NCBI GenBank assembly: GCA_964472265.1
Contig: CAYYJO010000006.1
Coordinates: 1-39,075, forward strand
Origin: JAGNLA01 sp964472265
GTDB lineage: Bacteria; Caldisericota; Caldisericia; JAAYUI01
Length of the DNA stretch: 39,075 bases
Direction: 5' to 3'
Each line of letters opens with the position of its first letter. The stretch's first letter is position 1. A program made the translations under genes and the position numbers. Under the pieces are notes generated by a model. The model did not search any database and was not told the DNA's origin. It saw nothing but the letters and a program-made list of their open reading frames with translations. This document shows positions 7,880-18,300 of this stretch, piece by piece.

Positions 7880-8695
7880 ATGAAGTTCAGAAAAATCCTG
7901 CTTTCAGCTCTTTCTGTCATATTAACGTTTTCGTTGTCATCAACGTTTATAGGCTGTGGGAAGAAACCAGTTGAAAAACCGGTTGTAAAAAAACAGGAAG
8001 AGAAAAGGCCTCCGCCACAGAAAGAGTTACCAGAAGAGATAGTTGTCCCCGACTCTTCCTTCGACAGGTCTCCACCTAGGGGCGGAGCAGTCATCCAGAT
8101 TCCCAATTGCATGTTCGATAAAGACGGAAAACCATTGAACCCAGATGATTATCCCGACAACTTTGATGAGTTTTATCTGCAAACGGTTCCCGACCCGGAG
8201 TTCCTGCTTCACCCTGCATCAAAGGGCGAGAAATCGAGTATTGTCTATTTAATGCTTGGTGAAAAGGCTGATCTTCTGGTGATTGAATTCTGGAGCATTG
8301 AAAATGAGGAGTCAAAAAAAGAGCTGCCTTATCTCGAATCATTGAGCAGCGCATTCAGGGATTCGATAAAGGTTCTTGGCGTCTCGGTTGACCCAGGGGA
8401 TGCCAGTACTGAGAAAAAATTGGATGCAGTTTTGAAAAACGACAAGAGCATGGAGCAGTCGTGGTCTGAGCTGGGCAAGTATGCAAAAATCGGCGATTCT
8501 TATCTCACGTTCCCGATTGCGGTAGACGGGGCTGAAATAGCAAGGCAATTTTCGATTACAACATACCCAACAACACTGGTCGTCACAAAAGACCTCAAGC
8601 TCTACCACAAGTTTGAGGGGTTTGACATCGACAAGATGAGTAAGCTGCATGGAAAAATCGTGAAATATCTAAAAAGGAACGGCTCGTTCGATTAA
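7880..8695 (+). CDS. TlpA-like thioredoxin-fold lipoprotein lacking the redox cysteines
   Basis: 271 residues from ATG 7880, after AAGGAGG; the ATG at 7838 lacks a site. The lipobox is FIGC after a short signal peptide, followed by a Lys/Pro-rich linker. The domain aligns with its neighbours (FW....KELPYLE, then a D-P-G-D-A-S-T-E region), but WCEPC is replaced by E-N-E-E-S: both cysteines are gone (Asn at 8303-8305, Ser at 8312-8314). The cis-proline loop remains as TTYPTTLV. The frame is intact and the rest well kept, so the protein is probably made and used without thiol chemistry, perhaps as a binding or scaffold subunit. It has its own extended -10 and an extra insert of about 45 residues before the core. 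Confidence 0.87.
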   Translation: MKFRKILLSALSVILTFSLSSTFIGCGKKPVEKPVVKKQEEKRPPPQKELPEEIVVPDSSFDRSPPRGGAVIQIPNCMFDKDGKPLNPDDYPDNFDEFYLQTVPDPEFLLHPASKGEKSSIVYLMLGEKADLLVIEFWSIENEESKKELPYLESLSSAFRDSIKVLGVSVDPGDASTEKKLDAVLKNDKSMEQSWSELGKYAKIGDSYLTFPIAVDGAEIARQFSITTYPTTLVVTKDLKLYHKFEGFDIDKMSKLHGKIVKYLKRNGSFD

Positions 8696-8763
8696 AACAA
8701 CCTGAGAACCTTAAGCAAAATGTATTGTTAGGAAAGCAAATGAAAAACTACAAGGAGGACAGG

Positions 8764-9423
8764 ATGAAAAGATTGAGAACCTTTACAGCGATAATGGCAA
8801 TAGTGGTTTTGGCAACAACTGTCTCGTTTGCAGCCTGCGACCAGTCAGGCGGAGATGATACATTGGACATACCGGGGATGGATTCCAAAGTGAAACTTAA
8901 AGTCGGCGACGAGGTTCCAAACCTGCCATTCAAGATTCACCCTGTCTCTTCCGGTGATTCGTCATCAATCTGGAAGTATATGGAAGATGAGAAGTCTGAA
9001 GCGCTCATTCTCGACTTCTGGGCAGTGTGGTGCGAACCATGCAAGGCTGAGCTTCCTTACCTCGAAGTGATGTACAGGAAGTACAAGGACAAAGGGCTAA
9101 GGGTGCTCGGAACAACCATCGACCCGGACGACATGAACACTGAAGGCAAGATTCAGGAAATTCTCGAATACGACAAGAGGATGAACGAATCCTGGAAGAA
9201 GCTTGGCGAGTACGAAAAATCTTCCGAAGACACATATCTTTCGTTTCCGGTTCCTGTCGACGGTTCAAGAGAGATGTCGAAGGCTCTTGGCGTAACCTCG
9301 ATTCCAAGAACAATCCTCATCACAAAGGACCACAAGATTTACTACCAGCATGTGGGTTTTGATGAAGGCAAAGTGAAAGACCTTGAAGAAAAGGTCAAAG
9401 AATACCTCAAGATTGTCGAATAG
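8764..9423 (+). CDS. TlpA-like thioredoxin-fold lipoprotein (copy 2)
   Basis: 219 residues from ATG 8764, which follows AAGGAGGAC; an upstream ATG at 8725 is not preferred. The lipobox is FAAC, then a very short linker and a TlpA domain with WCEPC (Cys90, Cys93) and the cis-proline loop TSIPRTI. Over the domain it is nearly identical to the lipoprotein at 6970; stretches of 70-80 bases differ by only one or two positions, while others have drifted. Expected role is periplasmic or extracytoplasmic thiol-disulfide exchange. The short linker versus the long repeat linker of copy 1 would place the active site at a different distance from the membrane. Confidence 0.9.
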   Translation: MKRLRTFTAIMAIVVLATTVSFAACDQSGGDDTLDIPGMDSKVKLKVGDEVPNLPFKIHPVSSGDSSSIWKYMEDEKSEALILDFWAVWCEPCKAELPYLEVMYRKYKDKGLRVLGTTIDPDDMNTEGKIQEILEYDKRMNESWKKLGEYEKSSEDTYLSFPVPVDGSREMSKALGVTSIPRTILITKDHKIYYQHVGFDEGKVKDLEEKVKEYLKIVE

Positions 9424-9437
9424 GTAAAAACCCTCCC

Positions 9438-9467
9438 AAAACGCCCTCACACTCGGGGGCGTTTTTT
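9438..9467 (+). terminator. Terminator after the TlpA cluster
   Basis: ACGCCC at 9440-9446 pairs with GGGCGT at 9457-9462 across a short loop, followed by T6. Its T run runs straight into the rsmD -10. Confidence 0.8.
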
Positions 9468-9475
9468 GCTATACT
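9467..9475 (+). promoter_or_regulatory. Extended -10 promoter of rsmD, leaderless arrangement
   Basis: TGCTATACT fits TGnTATAAT with one mismatch. Only 7 bases separate it from ATG 9483, so the predicted transcript starts at or one base before the start codon. Confidence 0.55.
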
Positions 9476-9482
9476 GGATTTT

Positions 9483-10079
9483 ATGCAACGCGGTAACAAA
9501 GACCGGATGAAGCTCAGGATAGTCGGCGGAACCCACAAGGGGAGACAAGTTATGCTCCCACAGGGATTTCCAGGCAGACCCACCCGTGACATGGTGAAAG
9601 AAGCTCTGTTCGACATCATCCAGGACATAATCCCAAAATCCAGGTTTCTGGACCTTTTCGCCGGCTCAGGGACAATAGGCATGGAAGCGGTGTCAAGAGG
9701 CGCAACTCACGCCTGGTGCGTGGACAAGCATCCGATGGCGATAAAAATCATTGCCCAGACCCTCAAGGTTTTCTACCTCGATGACAAGGTTACGCTTGAG
9801 CGAATGGATGCCCAGAGGTTCATGCGTGAGGCGATGATGAAAAAGCTCCAGTTCGACATCATTTTTTGTGACCCACCCTACGAAATGAAACCTGATGAGC
9901 TTGCCCTGATTCTGGAATCCATTGACTCGGTTCTTGCACCCGATGGCATCTTGATAATTGAAATGGCTCTGGAAGTAGATTACCCAACGGAATACGCAGG
10001 ACTGACAAAATTCAAGGAGAAGAAATATGGCGGAACAAAACTTAATTTCTGGTCACGCCCTGTACCCGGGAACATTTGA
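9483..10079 (+). CDS. rsmD: 16S rRNA (guanine966-N2)-methyltransferase RsmD
   Basis: 198 residues. It methylates N2 of a guanine in the 16S rRNA during small-subunit maturation, using S-adenosylmethionine. The AdoMet motif is LDLFAGSGTIGMEAVSRGA (about 55-74), and DPPY at 130-133 is the catalytic motif of N2-guanine and N6-adenine methyltransferases. The family normally begins at the M-K-L-R-I-V-G-G segment, i.e. ATG 9507; neither start has a Shine-Dalgarno site. ATG 9483 sits 7 bases after an extended -10, which fits leaderless translation from the longer start. Its 3' end overlaps coaD by 53 bases; the rsmD-coaD pair is a widely conserved gene order. Confidence 0.93.
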   Translation: MQRGNKDRMKLRIVGGTHKGRQVMLPQGFPGRPTRDMVKEALFDIIQDIIPKSRFLDLFAGSGTIGMEAVSRGATHAWCVDKHPMAIKIIAQTLKVFYLDDKVTLERMDAQRFMREAMMKKLQFDIIFCDPPYEMKPDELALILESIDSVLAPDGILIIEMALEVDYPTEYAGLTKFKEKKYGGTKLNFWSRPVPGNI

Positions 10080-10521
10080 TCCACCGACCAACGGCCACAT
10101 CTCCATCATCAAGAGGGCGAGCAGGCTTTTTGACAAAATCACAATCGGTGTTTCTAAAATCACGTCAAAAAACCCAACGCTTTCAAACGAACAAAGACTT
10201 TCTCTCCTGAGGGACATCTTCAAAAGCTTCCCAAACGTCGAAATTATGGAGTTCACAGGCCTGCTTGTCGACTTTGCAAGGAAGATAGATGCAAAAGTCA
10301 TCATCAGGGGCCTCCGCGACATCTCTGACTTCGACTTCGAGCGGAGGATGGCAGTCACTAACAAACACTGTTTTTCTGAGCTGGAAACGATATTCCTTAT
10401 CTCTGATCCAGAAACAAGCTTCATCTCTTCAACGCTGGTCAAACAGATCGCTGCCGAGGGCGGGGACATTTCAGACTTTGTCCCTGAGCAGGTTGCAAAG
10501 GCATTAAGGGAGGCAAAATGA
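10027..10521 (+). CDS. coaD: Phosphopantetheine adenylyltransferase
   Basis: 164 residues, the usual length for CoaD. It joins ATP and 4'-phosphopantetheine to make dephospho-CoA, the next-to-last step of coenzyme A synthesis. The nucleotidyltransferase signature YPGTFDPPTNGH (13-24, with the TNGH catalytic motif) and ISSTLVK (133-139) are both present, as is RGLRDISDFDFE around 94-105. ATG 10027 follows AAGGAGAAGAAAT inside the 3' end of rsmD. It overlaps the next gene by four bases (ATGA). Confidence 0.96.
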   Translation: MAEQNLISGHALYPGTFDPPTNGHISIIKRASRLFDKITIGVSKITSKNPTLSNEQRLSLLRDIFKSFPNVEIMEFTGLLVDFARKIDAKVIIRGLRDISDFDFERRMAVTNKHCFSELETIFLISDPETSFISSTLVKQIAAEGGDISDFVPEQVAKALREAK

Positions 10522-10928
10522 GCATCATGGGTGATCTTGAAGAGTTGAGGCAGATTTTCCAAAACGCCCGCAAAGCCGCATTTACACAGATGATCATGGT
10601 TCCTGAAGACAGGGTGAAGGAGCTGATGGACAGGATTGTCAGAGATTTCCCCATCGAGTTCGAGCAGGCTTCAGAAATCATAGGTAAGAGCAAAACCATC
10701 ATCGACCTTGCCCAGCAGAAGGCAAACACCCTCAGCCCCAACCAGGTTGAAAATGCTAAAAAGGAAGCAGAATCCATAATCAGACTCGCCAACGACGAGT
10801 CAGAAAAGATGAAAGCCCAAACCTTGTCCTTTATTCAAAAAATAATCGCAGATTCCTTGATTTCTATCAGAAAAGCCGATTCAATACTGCAAGAATCCCT
10901 TGAGGGGGTGAAAAATGCCAATATATGA
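10518..10928 (+). CDS. Small coiled-coil protein of the rsmD-coaD cluster
   Basis: 136 residues, soluble, strongly helical and charged: an E/K/Q-rich stretch from about 35 to 100 with heptad-like spacing, then a second helix S-F-I-Q-K-I-I-A-D-S-L. No catalytic motif is seen. In many Firmicutes and related bacteria a coiled-coil protein, often labelled 'ATPase' or V-ATPase-H-like without support, follows coaD; this gene fits that position, so it may be a conserved but uncharacterised cell-envelope or division helper. The start overlaps the coaD stop (ATGA), implying translational coupling, and its end overlaps the FmdB gene by 14 bases. Confidence 0.75.
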   Translation: MSIMGDLEELRQIFQNARKAAFTQMIMVPEDRVKELMDRIVRDFPIEFEQASEIIGKSKTIIDLAQQKANTLSPNQVENAKKEAESIIRLANDESEKMKAQTLSFIQKIIADSLISIRKADSILQESLEGVKNANI

Positions 10929-11136
10929 GTTCAAATGCGGGAAGTGCAACACTGAATTCAGCGTGTTGATGGGTTATTCCGATCCTGTTCCGCCATGCCC
11001 GAACTGCGGAAATCCTCAGGTAGTAAAGAAAATGTCAATGTTTGCTTCGGTATCATCAAATCCAGCATCAACCAAATCCATAGGCGGCGGATGCTCAACT
11101 TGTAACGGAGGTTCATGTAGCACATGCGGAAACTGA
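10915..11136 (+). CDS. FmdB-family zinc-ribbon protein
   Basis: 73 residues. The N-terminal MPIYEFKCGKC...CPNCG is the regulatory-protein FmdB zinc ribbon, with two CxxC pairs binding one zinc. The Ser/Gly-rich tail adds two more pairs (CSTC, CSTC). Function is unproven in the family; members are small cytoplasmic proteins often near translation or formamidase genes. A GAGGGGG site precedes the ATG inside the previous gene. It overlaps the desulfurase gene by 13 bases. Confidence 0.88.
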   Translation: MPIYEFKCGKCNTEFSVLMGYSDPVPPCPNCGNPQVVKKMSMFASVSSNPASTKSIGGGCSTCNGGSCSTCGN

Positions 11137-12338
11137 TTGACAAAAAGTATAGACTCGATTTTCCACTTCTTTGCAAGGAGAATCCACCGATCTTCTTCGA
11201 CAACGCCTGTATGACCCTCAAACCGCGCCAAGTGATTGACGCGGTTTGTTCATATTACAGCGACTATCCGGTCTGCGAGGGCAGATCGGCACACGCAATG
11301 GCTCTCAGGCTCGATTCCGAAATGGCCAACGCCAGGCGTGCAATGAAAGACTTCATCGGCGCACAGTCGATGAACGAAATCTGCTTCACCAAAAATACCA
11401 CCGAAGCCATAAACACAATTGCCAATGGGTTCGACTGGAAGCCAGGCGATGTCATCTGCGTCTCGGATAAGGAACACAACAGCAACTTCCTCCCCTGGTT
11501 CAGGCTTCAGGAAACAAGGGGAGTCAAACTCAGAGTGGTTCCATCTGGCGATGACAACAAGATGTCGCTTGACAACTGGAAGCAGGCCATCGAGGAATCA
11601 AAACCAAGGATGATCAGTTTCTATCTGACTTCCAACCTTGACGGCGAAACCAGCCCGGCACAGGAGCTTGCCCACCTTGCCAAATCTCACGGATCAATGG
11701 TTTGTCTCGATGCAGCCCAGGGCGGAGCGCATATTCCACTCAATGTAGCCGAACTTGGCATCGATTTCCTCGGCATGTCCATCCACAAGATGTGCGGTCC
11801 CACAGCAATGGGCGTGTTATGGGGAAGACTAGAAGAGCTTAGAAAGCTGAATCAACTTGCCACCGGTGGCGGCACTGTCACGTCAGTCACCTACGAAGAG
11901 GCAAGATTCCTTGACCCACCAAGAAGATTTGAGGCCGGACTCCAAAACTACGCAGGCGTTGCCGGTGTAAGACCTGCCGTCGAGTACATCGAGTCAATCG
12001 GCAGACTAAACATTCACGAACACGAAATCGCACTCAACGAACACCTTCAGGAACTGATCGTGAAAATTCCAGGCGTTAACATAATCGGGCCAAAGAAAGC
12101 TGAAGATCGGGGCGGGATAACGAGCATCACCGTTGATGGGTTCAATGTCCATGACCTTGCGCTCCTGTTTGATGACATGGCTGGAGTCATGATGAGAGCA
12201 GGATTCCACTGCGTCCATGGCTGGTTCAATTCCAGAAAAATAGATGGAACCCTCAGGGTTTCAACGTATTTATACAACACAATCGAAGAGATGGAGATTT
12301 TTGCACACACTCTTGAGGAGATAGTCAAGGAGGGCTGA
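11124..12338 (+). CDS. SufS/CsdA-type cysteine desulfurase (class V aminotransferase fold)
   Basis: 404 residues, the normal length for group II cysteine desulfurases. These PLP enzymes take sulfur from cysteine as a persulfide for Fe-S clusters, thiolated tRNA or cofactors. Visible residues: His118 in EHNSN (stacks on PLP), Asp196 in CLDAAQ, the PLP lysine Lys222 in SIHKMCGP, and Cys363 in MRAGFHCVHGW, the persulfide position of SufS. R-x-S-x-Y-x-Y-N-T near the end is also typical. The start lies 12 bases after GGAGG inside the FmdB gene. No sufB, sufC, sufD or sufU is nearby, so the sulfur acceptor is unknown. Its TGA shares one base with the start of the next gene (TGATG). Confidence 0.9.
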   Translation: MRKLIDKKYRLDFPLLCKENPPIFFDNACMTLKPRQVIDAVCSYYSDYPVCEGRSAHAMALRLDSEMANARRAMKDFIGAQSMNEICFTKNTTEAINTIANGFDWKPGDVICVSDKEHNSNFLPWFRLQETRGVKLRVVPSGDDNKMSLDNWKQAIEESKPRMISFYLTSNLDGETSPAQELAHLAKSHGSMVCLDAAQGGAHIPLNVAELGIDFLGMSIHKMCGPTAMGVLWGRLEELRKLNQLATGGGTVTSVTYEEARFLDPPRRFEAGLQNYAGVAGVRPAVEYIESIGRLNIHEHEIALNEHLQELIVKIPGVNIIGPKKAEDRGGITSITVDGFNVHDLALLFDDMAGVMMRAGFHCVHGWFNSRKIDGTLRVSTYLYNTIEEMEIFAHTLEEIVKEG

Positions 12339-15300
12339 TGAAGCCGAGAATCACTTTGTTCATTGCAGCCGTAATGCTGCTCACAAGCTTTGCCATGCCG
12401 GTTGCCAGGGCCACCGACATCAGCTACTGGGGACTCGTCAGCCAGGTGACTTCGGAAAATCCTATGTCACTCCTCAAAAAATTCACATCGCCAGAGTTTT
12501 TCGGCAGACAGACCGGATTTGAAGGCGAGAAGATCACAACTGACTTCATCGCTGATTATTTCAAAAATATTGGTTTAACCCCAGCAGGCGACAACGGCAC
12601 ATTCTTCCAGCAGGTTCTAATGAAAATTGTCTGTCCGGTAGCACCAATCGATTTCCGTCAGCTTGACTCCAACAACGACTCCATCAGGCAGTTTGTTTTC
12701 AAAAAGGACTACAACATCCTGATTGCAACCGGTTCAGGCAATGTTTCTGGTGACTCAGTCTTCTGTGGCTACGGCCTCTCCGCAAAAGAAAAACTTGATT
12801 ATGACGACTACGCCGGCATTGATGTGAAAGGCAAGATAGCCATCATGTTCAGGGGCGGACCAAGTTTCTTCACTGCCGCAGCCCAGTCCGACCCATCGCT
12901 TCAGAACAAGCTGAATTTCCAGACAAAGGTTGCCAACGCCCAGGTTCACGGCGCAACCGCAGTTCTGCTGATTGAAAACCCGTTCTACCCGAAAGAGCGC
13001 AGGAATTCAGTCAACATGAGGACAATCTCAGCCATTGACTCCCCTCTTCCAGCACTATACCTCACAGTAGACACAGGCGATATTGTGCTCTCCGAAACAG
13101 GAAAAACATCGATTGAGATAGCGACCAACATCGAGTCACAGAAAAAACCTTACTCTTTCCCACTCTCAAAGTCACGCTATCAGGTACAGGTTTCAATCGT
13201 TATCAAAGAGAACTATAAATCTCCAAACGTCGTTGGCTATATTCCATCCTCAGATCCGTTCGGCGCAAACGAAACACTTCTCATTGGCGCCCACTGGGAT
13301 CACATCGGCGTTGACCCTACAGGCACGCTCTACCCAGGCGCAAACGACAATGGGTCGGGACTGGTTTCAATGATGGAAGTGGCAAGGGTTTTCGCCACCA
13401 ACAAAGCCAGGCTCAGAATGAACTTGGCTTTTGCTGCCTTCACAGGCGAAGAGATTGGTTTGCTCGGTTCAGCCTACATGGCCGAAAACTGCCCGTTCCC
13501 AACCGATGGCCTTTCAGTAATGAACATGGATATGGTTGGCGGTCGCCCCAACACAATCATTTGCTCAACTGATCCATACTTTGAAAGCTTCAACACAAAA
13601 ATAGCCCAATCTGGCACAAAAGTCGGCGCCAACATGCAAATTGTTGGCCCAAGCCAGGGAGGCTCCGATCACTACTCGTTCTATGTAAAAGGCATCACGT
13701 CCGTTTTCATCCTCGCAAGCGACGACATGCCAGGCTACCACACGCCGGAAGACACATACGACAAGGTTCATCCTGACGGCATCCTCAACGTTTGCAAAAT
13801 GGCAACGATGACTGCATGCACAATGACCGATCCGTTCTATCTCTCACTCGACAATCCAGGCCCTGTCACAACCGGTTCTCCAGAATACGAGATTACCGGC
13901 TACTCAGGCAAAGGTGCCCACATCAATGTTGGTGGAAGAAACACAATCGCATCCGAAACCGGCAGATTCACCCTTTCAATCCCTGTGGTCAAAGGTTCGC
14001 AGACAGTGAAAGTTGTGGCAATCAAGCCGGGTTCCGCCTACAAACTCGAAAAGGAACTCACGGTCACTTTCGAACTCAGATCAAAAGCCGTCAGCTCGAT
14101 CAGCCAGATCAACTTTGGCCATGTCTCTTCCGATTCGGCCAAGGAAGTGAAATTCGACATCCTCAACAAGGGCGAAGGCCCGCTCTCTGGCACGATAAAG
14201 GCTTGCGGGGACTGGATGGAAATCACTCCTGACAAGTTCAATGCAAACGAAACCACGATCACTGCAAAGGTAAAGGTAGACAAACTCACCGACCCGGGTT
14301 TCCACATCTGCATGCTGGAAGTCGAAACCAACAACGGAAGACTCTATATTCCAGTCACAGCAATAACAGGTGACCCACTGGTGATCGTTGACATGGAAGC
14401 CAGCAACAAGAAAGCCACGATTGCAGGCTCGGAAATACCGATTGACAACCCGATGATCACCGTGGACAACAACGTTCTTGTCCCACTTTCAGTCATCTCG
14501 ATGGCATTCGGTGCAACCAGCACCCTTCAGGAAGACCACGCAACAATTGCTCTCGGTTCCAGGAAAACAACCGTCTGGCCTGACACAAACATTGCCCTGA
14601 TCGGCAATGAACCGATGAAGCTTGCCTCAAACATTTATGGCATTGGATCAGACTTCATGCTTCCGCTTGCCCTTGTTGAAAAACTGGGGATCAAAGCCAC
14701 CTTTGACGAAGAAACCGGAAAGTGCAGGCTCACATTTGACTCAACCCCGTTCAACATCACCTGGAAGCCAAAAGACCTTGCGTTTGAATTCAACCCGCAG
14801 ACACCGAATATGGAGCAGGTCAAACTGGTTATCGGTGCAAACAGGCCAACACAGGCAAAGATATCATCAGACTCTGACTGGATGGTGATCTATCCACCGT
14901 TCGCCGACATTGGCGCTTTTGCAAGCGAATTTAAAATCAATTTCGTCACTTCGAGGTTTATCAAGAAACAAGAATACAAAGGCAACATCAATGTTTCAAC
15001 CGATCTCGGAACCTACTCGGTACCGATCACCGTCAACTCCAACACGGCCGAGAGAGTGGTTCAGGTTCAGATCGGATCAAACGTTGCAAAAATCGACGGC
15101 AAGGCAACAGCCCTCACATCACCACCATTTATTGATGGTGGTACAACGATGGTTCCATACAGATTCCTCGGCGAAGCTTTCGGAGCAGAGGTTGAATGGG
15201 TGGCTGAGTCTAAAACCGTCAGAACAACGATGGGCAGGACAACCATCGAACTGGTGATCAACTCAAAGACTGCCAAAATCAACGGAATCCCAACAACACT

Positions 15301-18300
15301 AACTAAAGCACCCACAATCGTCGGCGGGAAAACATTCGTCCCGTTCAGGTTCATCGGCGAGGCTTTCAAGGCAAATGTCGACTGGGATCAGACTTCAAAA
15401 ACAGTCACCGTAACGATGGACATGCTCGCTGGCAACCCGAAGGTTTCTGCAAAACCAAAAGAGCTTGAAACCATCTGGGCTGACGCTTCAGCAGACAAAA
15501 ACCCGCCCATCCAGACAGTCGATGTGAAGAACGATGGCCAGGGAACTTTGCAGATTCTTGAAACAAATGTCTTTGGAAGCAACCTCAAGGCTGAAGTTCA
15601 AAAGGACAAGGTAACCGTTACACCAATCTTTAATCCAAAGGGCGCTGAAGAAACGGCGACTCTTCTGATAAAAACCAATGCCGGAACCGACTCAGTCAGG
15701 GTGAATCTCGGCATCTATCCAACAGACACAAGCATCCTCAGGTCAAACAGCGACGGAAGCTGGTACATAAACGGCAACAGGCAGCCAGAACCATACAAGA
15801 GGCTTCAGGATCTTGTCTCTGTACCTGCAGCCAGAGTCGCTGGCGCTGCCGGTGGATCAAGCCTGTACGATGACACCTTTGGCATGCTTACGGTCACAGC
15901 ATCCGGCCACACCCTCAACCTCAACACCATCTCTGGCGATTTCACAATCGATGGGGCAAAAGTGGCATGGAAGTTCAAATTCTTCCCCAGCGAAACCGAC
16001 ATCTCACTGCCGCTGGCCGTCTACGCCCTCGCCTTTAACTGGAAGATTGCAGAGACTCCTGATGGAACCGTTCGCATGACCATTCCAAGGGACAAACCGC
16101 CATTCCTGGTTGCTGACAAAAAAAGCCTGGATTTAATCTGGGATCAGACACCAAGAAGAATGTCGTCTTTTGCCTCACCCACTTACCCACTCAAACAAGC
16201 TGGTACATACGATTTCGACAAGGTTCCAGGCAAATACAGGCTCTTCCTGTTCTTTGCCAACAACAGGGAGTCAGAAAACGTAATACCATACATCGAAAGC
16301 CTTCAAAGACGCTATTCGGGCAGCGGTCTTTCATGCGCCCTTGTCTCATCGTCGATCACAAACGATTACGCAATCGAAGCCTTCTTCGCAGGAAACAACC
16401 GCATCCTTGACGGTCTTTCCAACCTCTCTATCGCCGGTCTCACACTTCCAATTGTTTTCGATCCTGACGGAATCGTGTGCGATGAGTTTGCAGGCGAGGC
16501 GGTGCCAAGACTCTACATCGTTGATGAGGCAGGAAACCTTTTATTTGATCTGCCGGAACTCGACAGCTCCCAGATTCCGTACCTTGAGCAGGCCGTGGCT
16601 TCAATCGTCGCCGGTTCAGCATCGCTTCCAACTGACATTCAGTCAATATCGGTCAAAAACACAGGCGGGGCAGCCGGCCAAGGATCAATCACGCCAGCAA
16701 GCCCTGAGATTACTGTGTTAAATCCAAAGTTTAAAGCCTGCCCTGCAACCGTTGCTGTGAGCTTCCAAACAAGCGCACTCTCAAACGAAGAAAATCTACC
16801 GGCATTCAAAAATGCAAACCTGACGCTTCTTGGAAACAGCAACCAGGCAATAATTCAGGCCAGGATGTGGAAACTGCCAAAATTCTCCGTGTTTACGTCA
16901 TTCTCTGAAGGTTCGGACATGATGAGGTTTGGCAAAATCTGGAGAAAAGTTCCGCAAGCCTGCAAAGCCGGTGAAAATCCTGTTTGTGCCATCAGTGAAA
17001 TCGTCAATGAGATTGGCGGTCAAATTCAGCCATCATTTGATGGGAAATATCTCATCGTCGCCGGAGAGAAAGAAGTCCTTGTTACACCCGGACAGTCAAA
17101 GGTTTTCGTTGGCGCAACAGCCTTTGATCTCGGAGAACCAATCACGATTGACAAAGGAACCCTCTTTGGCCCGGCAAAACTTGTTACAGACCTCATCGGC
17201 GGAAAGATGTACAGGTTTGATGACACAATCTGCCTCATCGCTCCAAGCCTGAAAGCAATGGCAACAGGCCCGATCCTCGCTCTGGACACGAGTCCGATGA
17301 TGTTCAACAACTACATTCAACCGGTCGGTGGCTACCCACCAGCTCCTGATTTTGAACTGACCAACTACCCGATGTCTGCCAACAAAAAAACAAGCCTCAG
17401 CGATATCCTTGCACGCAAGGAAACGAAGGTTCTCGTAATCGATTTCTGGGCAACATGGTGCCCTCCATGCAAATCAGGCATGCCATACATGGAAAAGATG
17501 TACAGGGATTATAAGGACAAAGGGCTAGCCTTCTACGGAATCATAAGCGATGCCAATCCAGTTGATGATGATTATGTCGCCTCGGTACTGGAAGATGATG
17601 CCAGAATAAGGGGTGGCCTCAAAAAACTCGGGCTGGACGCAATCACATACCCAATGATGTACGACAACCTCAAAGGCACGAGGGCTTTCGATCTTTACAA
17701 AGGCTCATCCATCCCAAGGGTCGTTGTGATAACAAAGGATAAGAAGTGGGCTTTCACAAAGGTCGGCTTCTGGGAAATAGGCCATCGCAATCTCGAGTTC
17801 ACCGTCAGGAGGCTGCTTGGCATTGAGGAAACTTCAAAGATTCCATCAATCCAGATCAAGAATGCAGGCGTAGGCGAACTCAACGGCAAAGTGACTGTCA
17901 GTCTGCCGTACGTCAAACCAGTAACTGACACCTTCAAAACCCTTGGCCAGACGAAGATAGATTTCGTATACTCTGGAGTAGTGCCACCAAACACGCCGGA
18001 AGCCGGAACAGTCACCATCTCTTCAAATGCTGGTAACCTCACAATCCCAATACAGTACAACCCAATGACTGATTACATGCCGATAGAATTCAACATTAGC
18101 ACTGAAACAGGTGAAACAACCTACAATGGCAGACAAACCAACATCAACACTCCGTCAATTTACAGGGAAGGCAAGAACTTCATTGCTGTTGATGTCGTCA
18201 TGTCAATGCTTGGCGGAACAACAAAGATTTTCCCTGACAGAAAAAGGGCAAAGTCCGTTTTTGAAAACTGGGACATCAACTACATCAACGGGAGCCAGGA

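Noticed and set aside
10053..10562. 169-residue minus-strand open frame over coaD
   Set aside because: coaD on the plus strand has all family motifs; the antisense frame has none.
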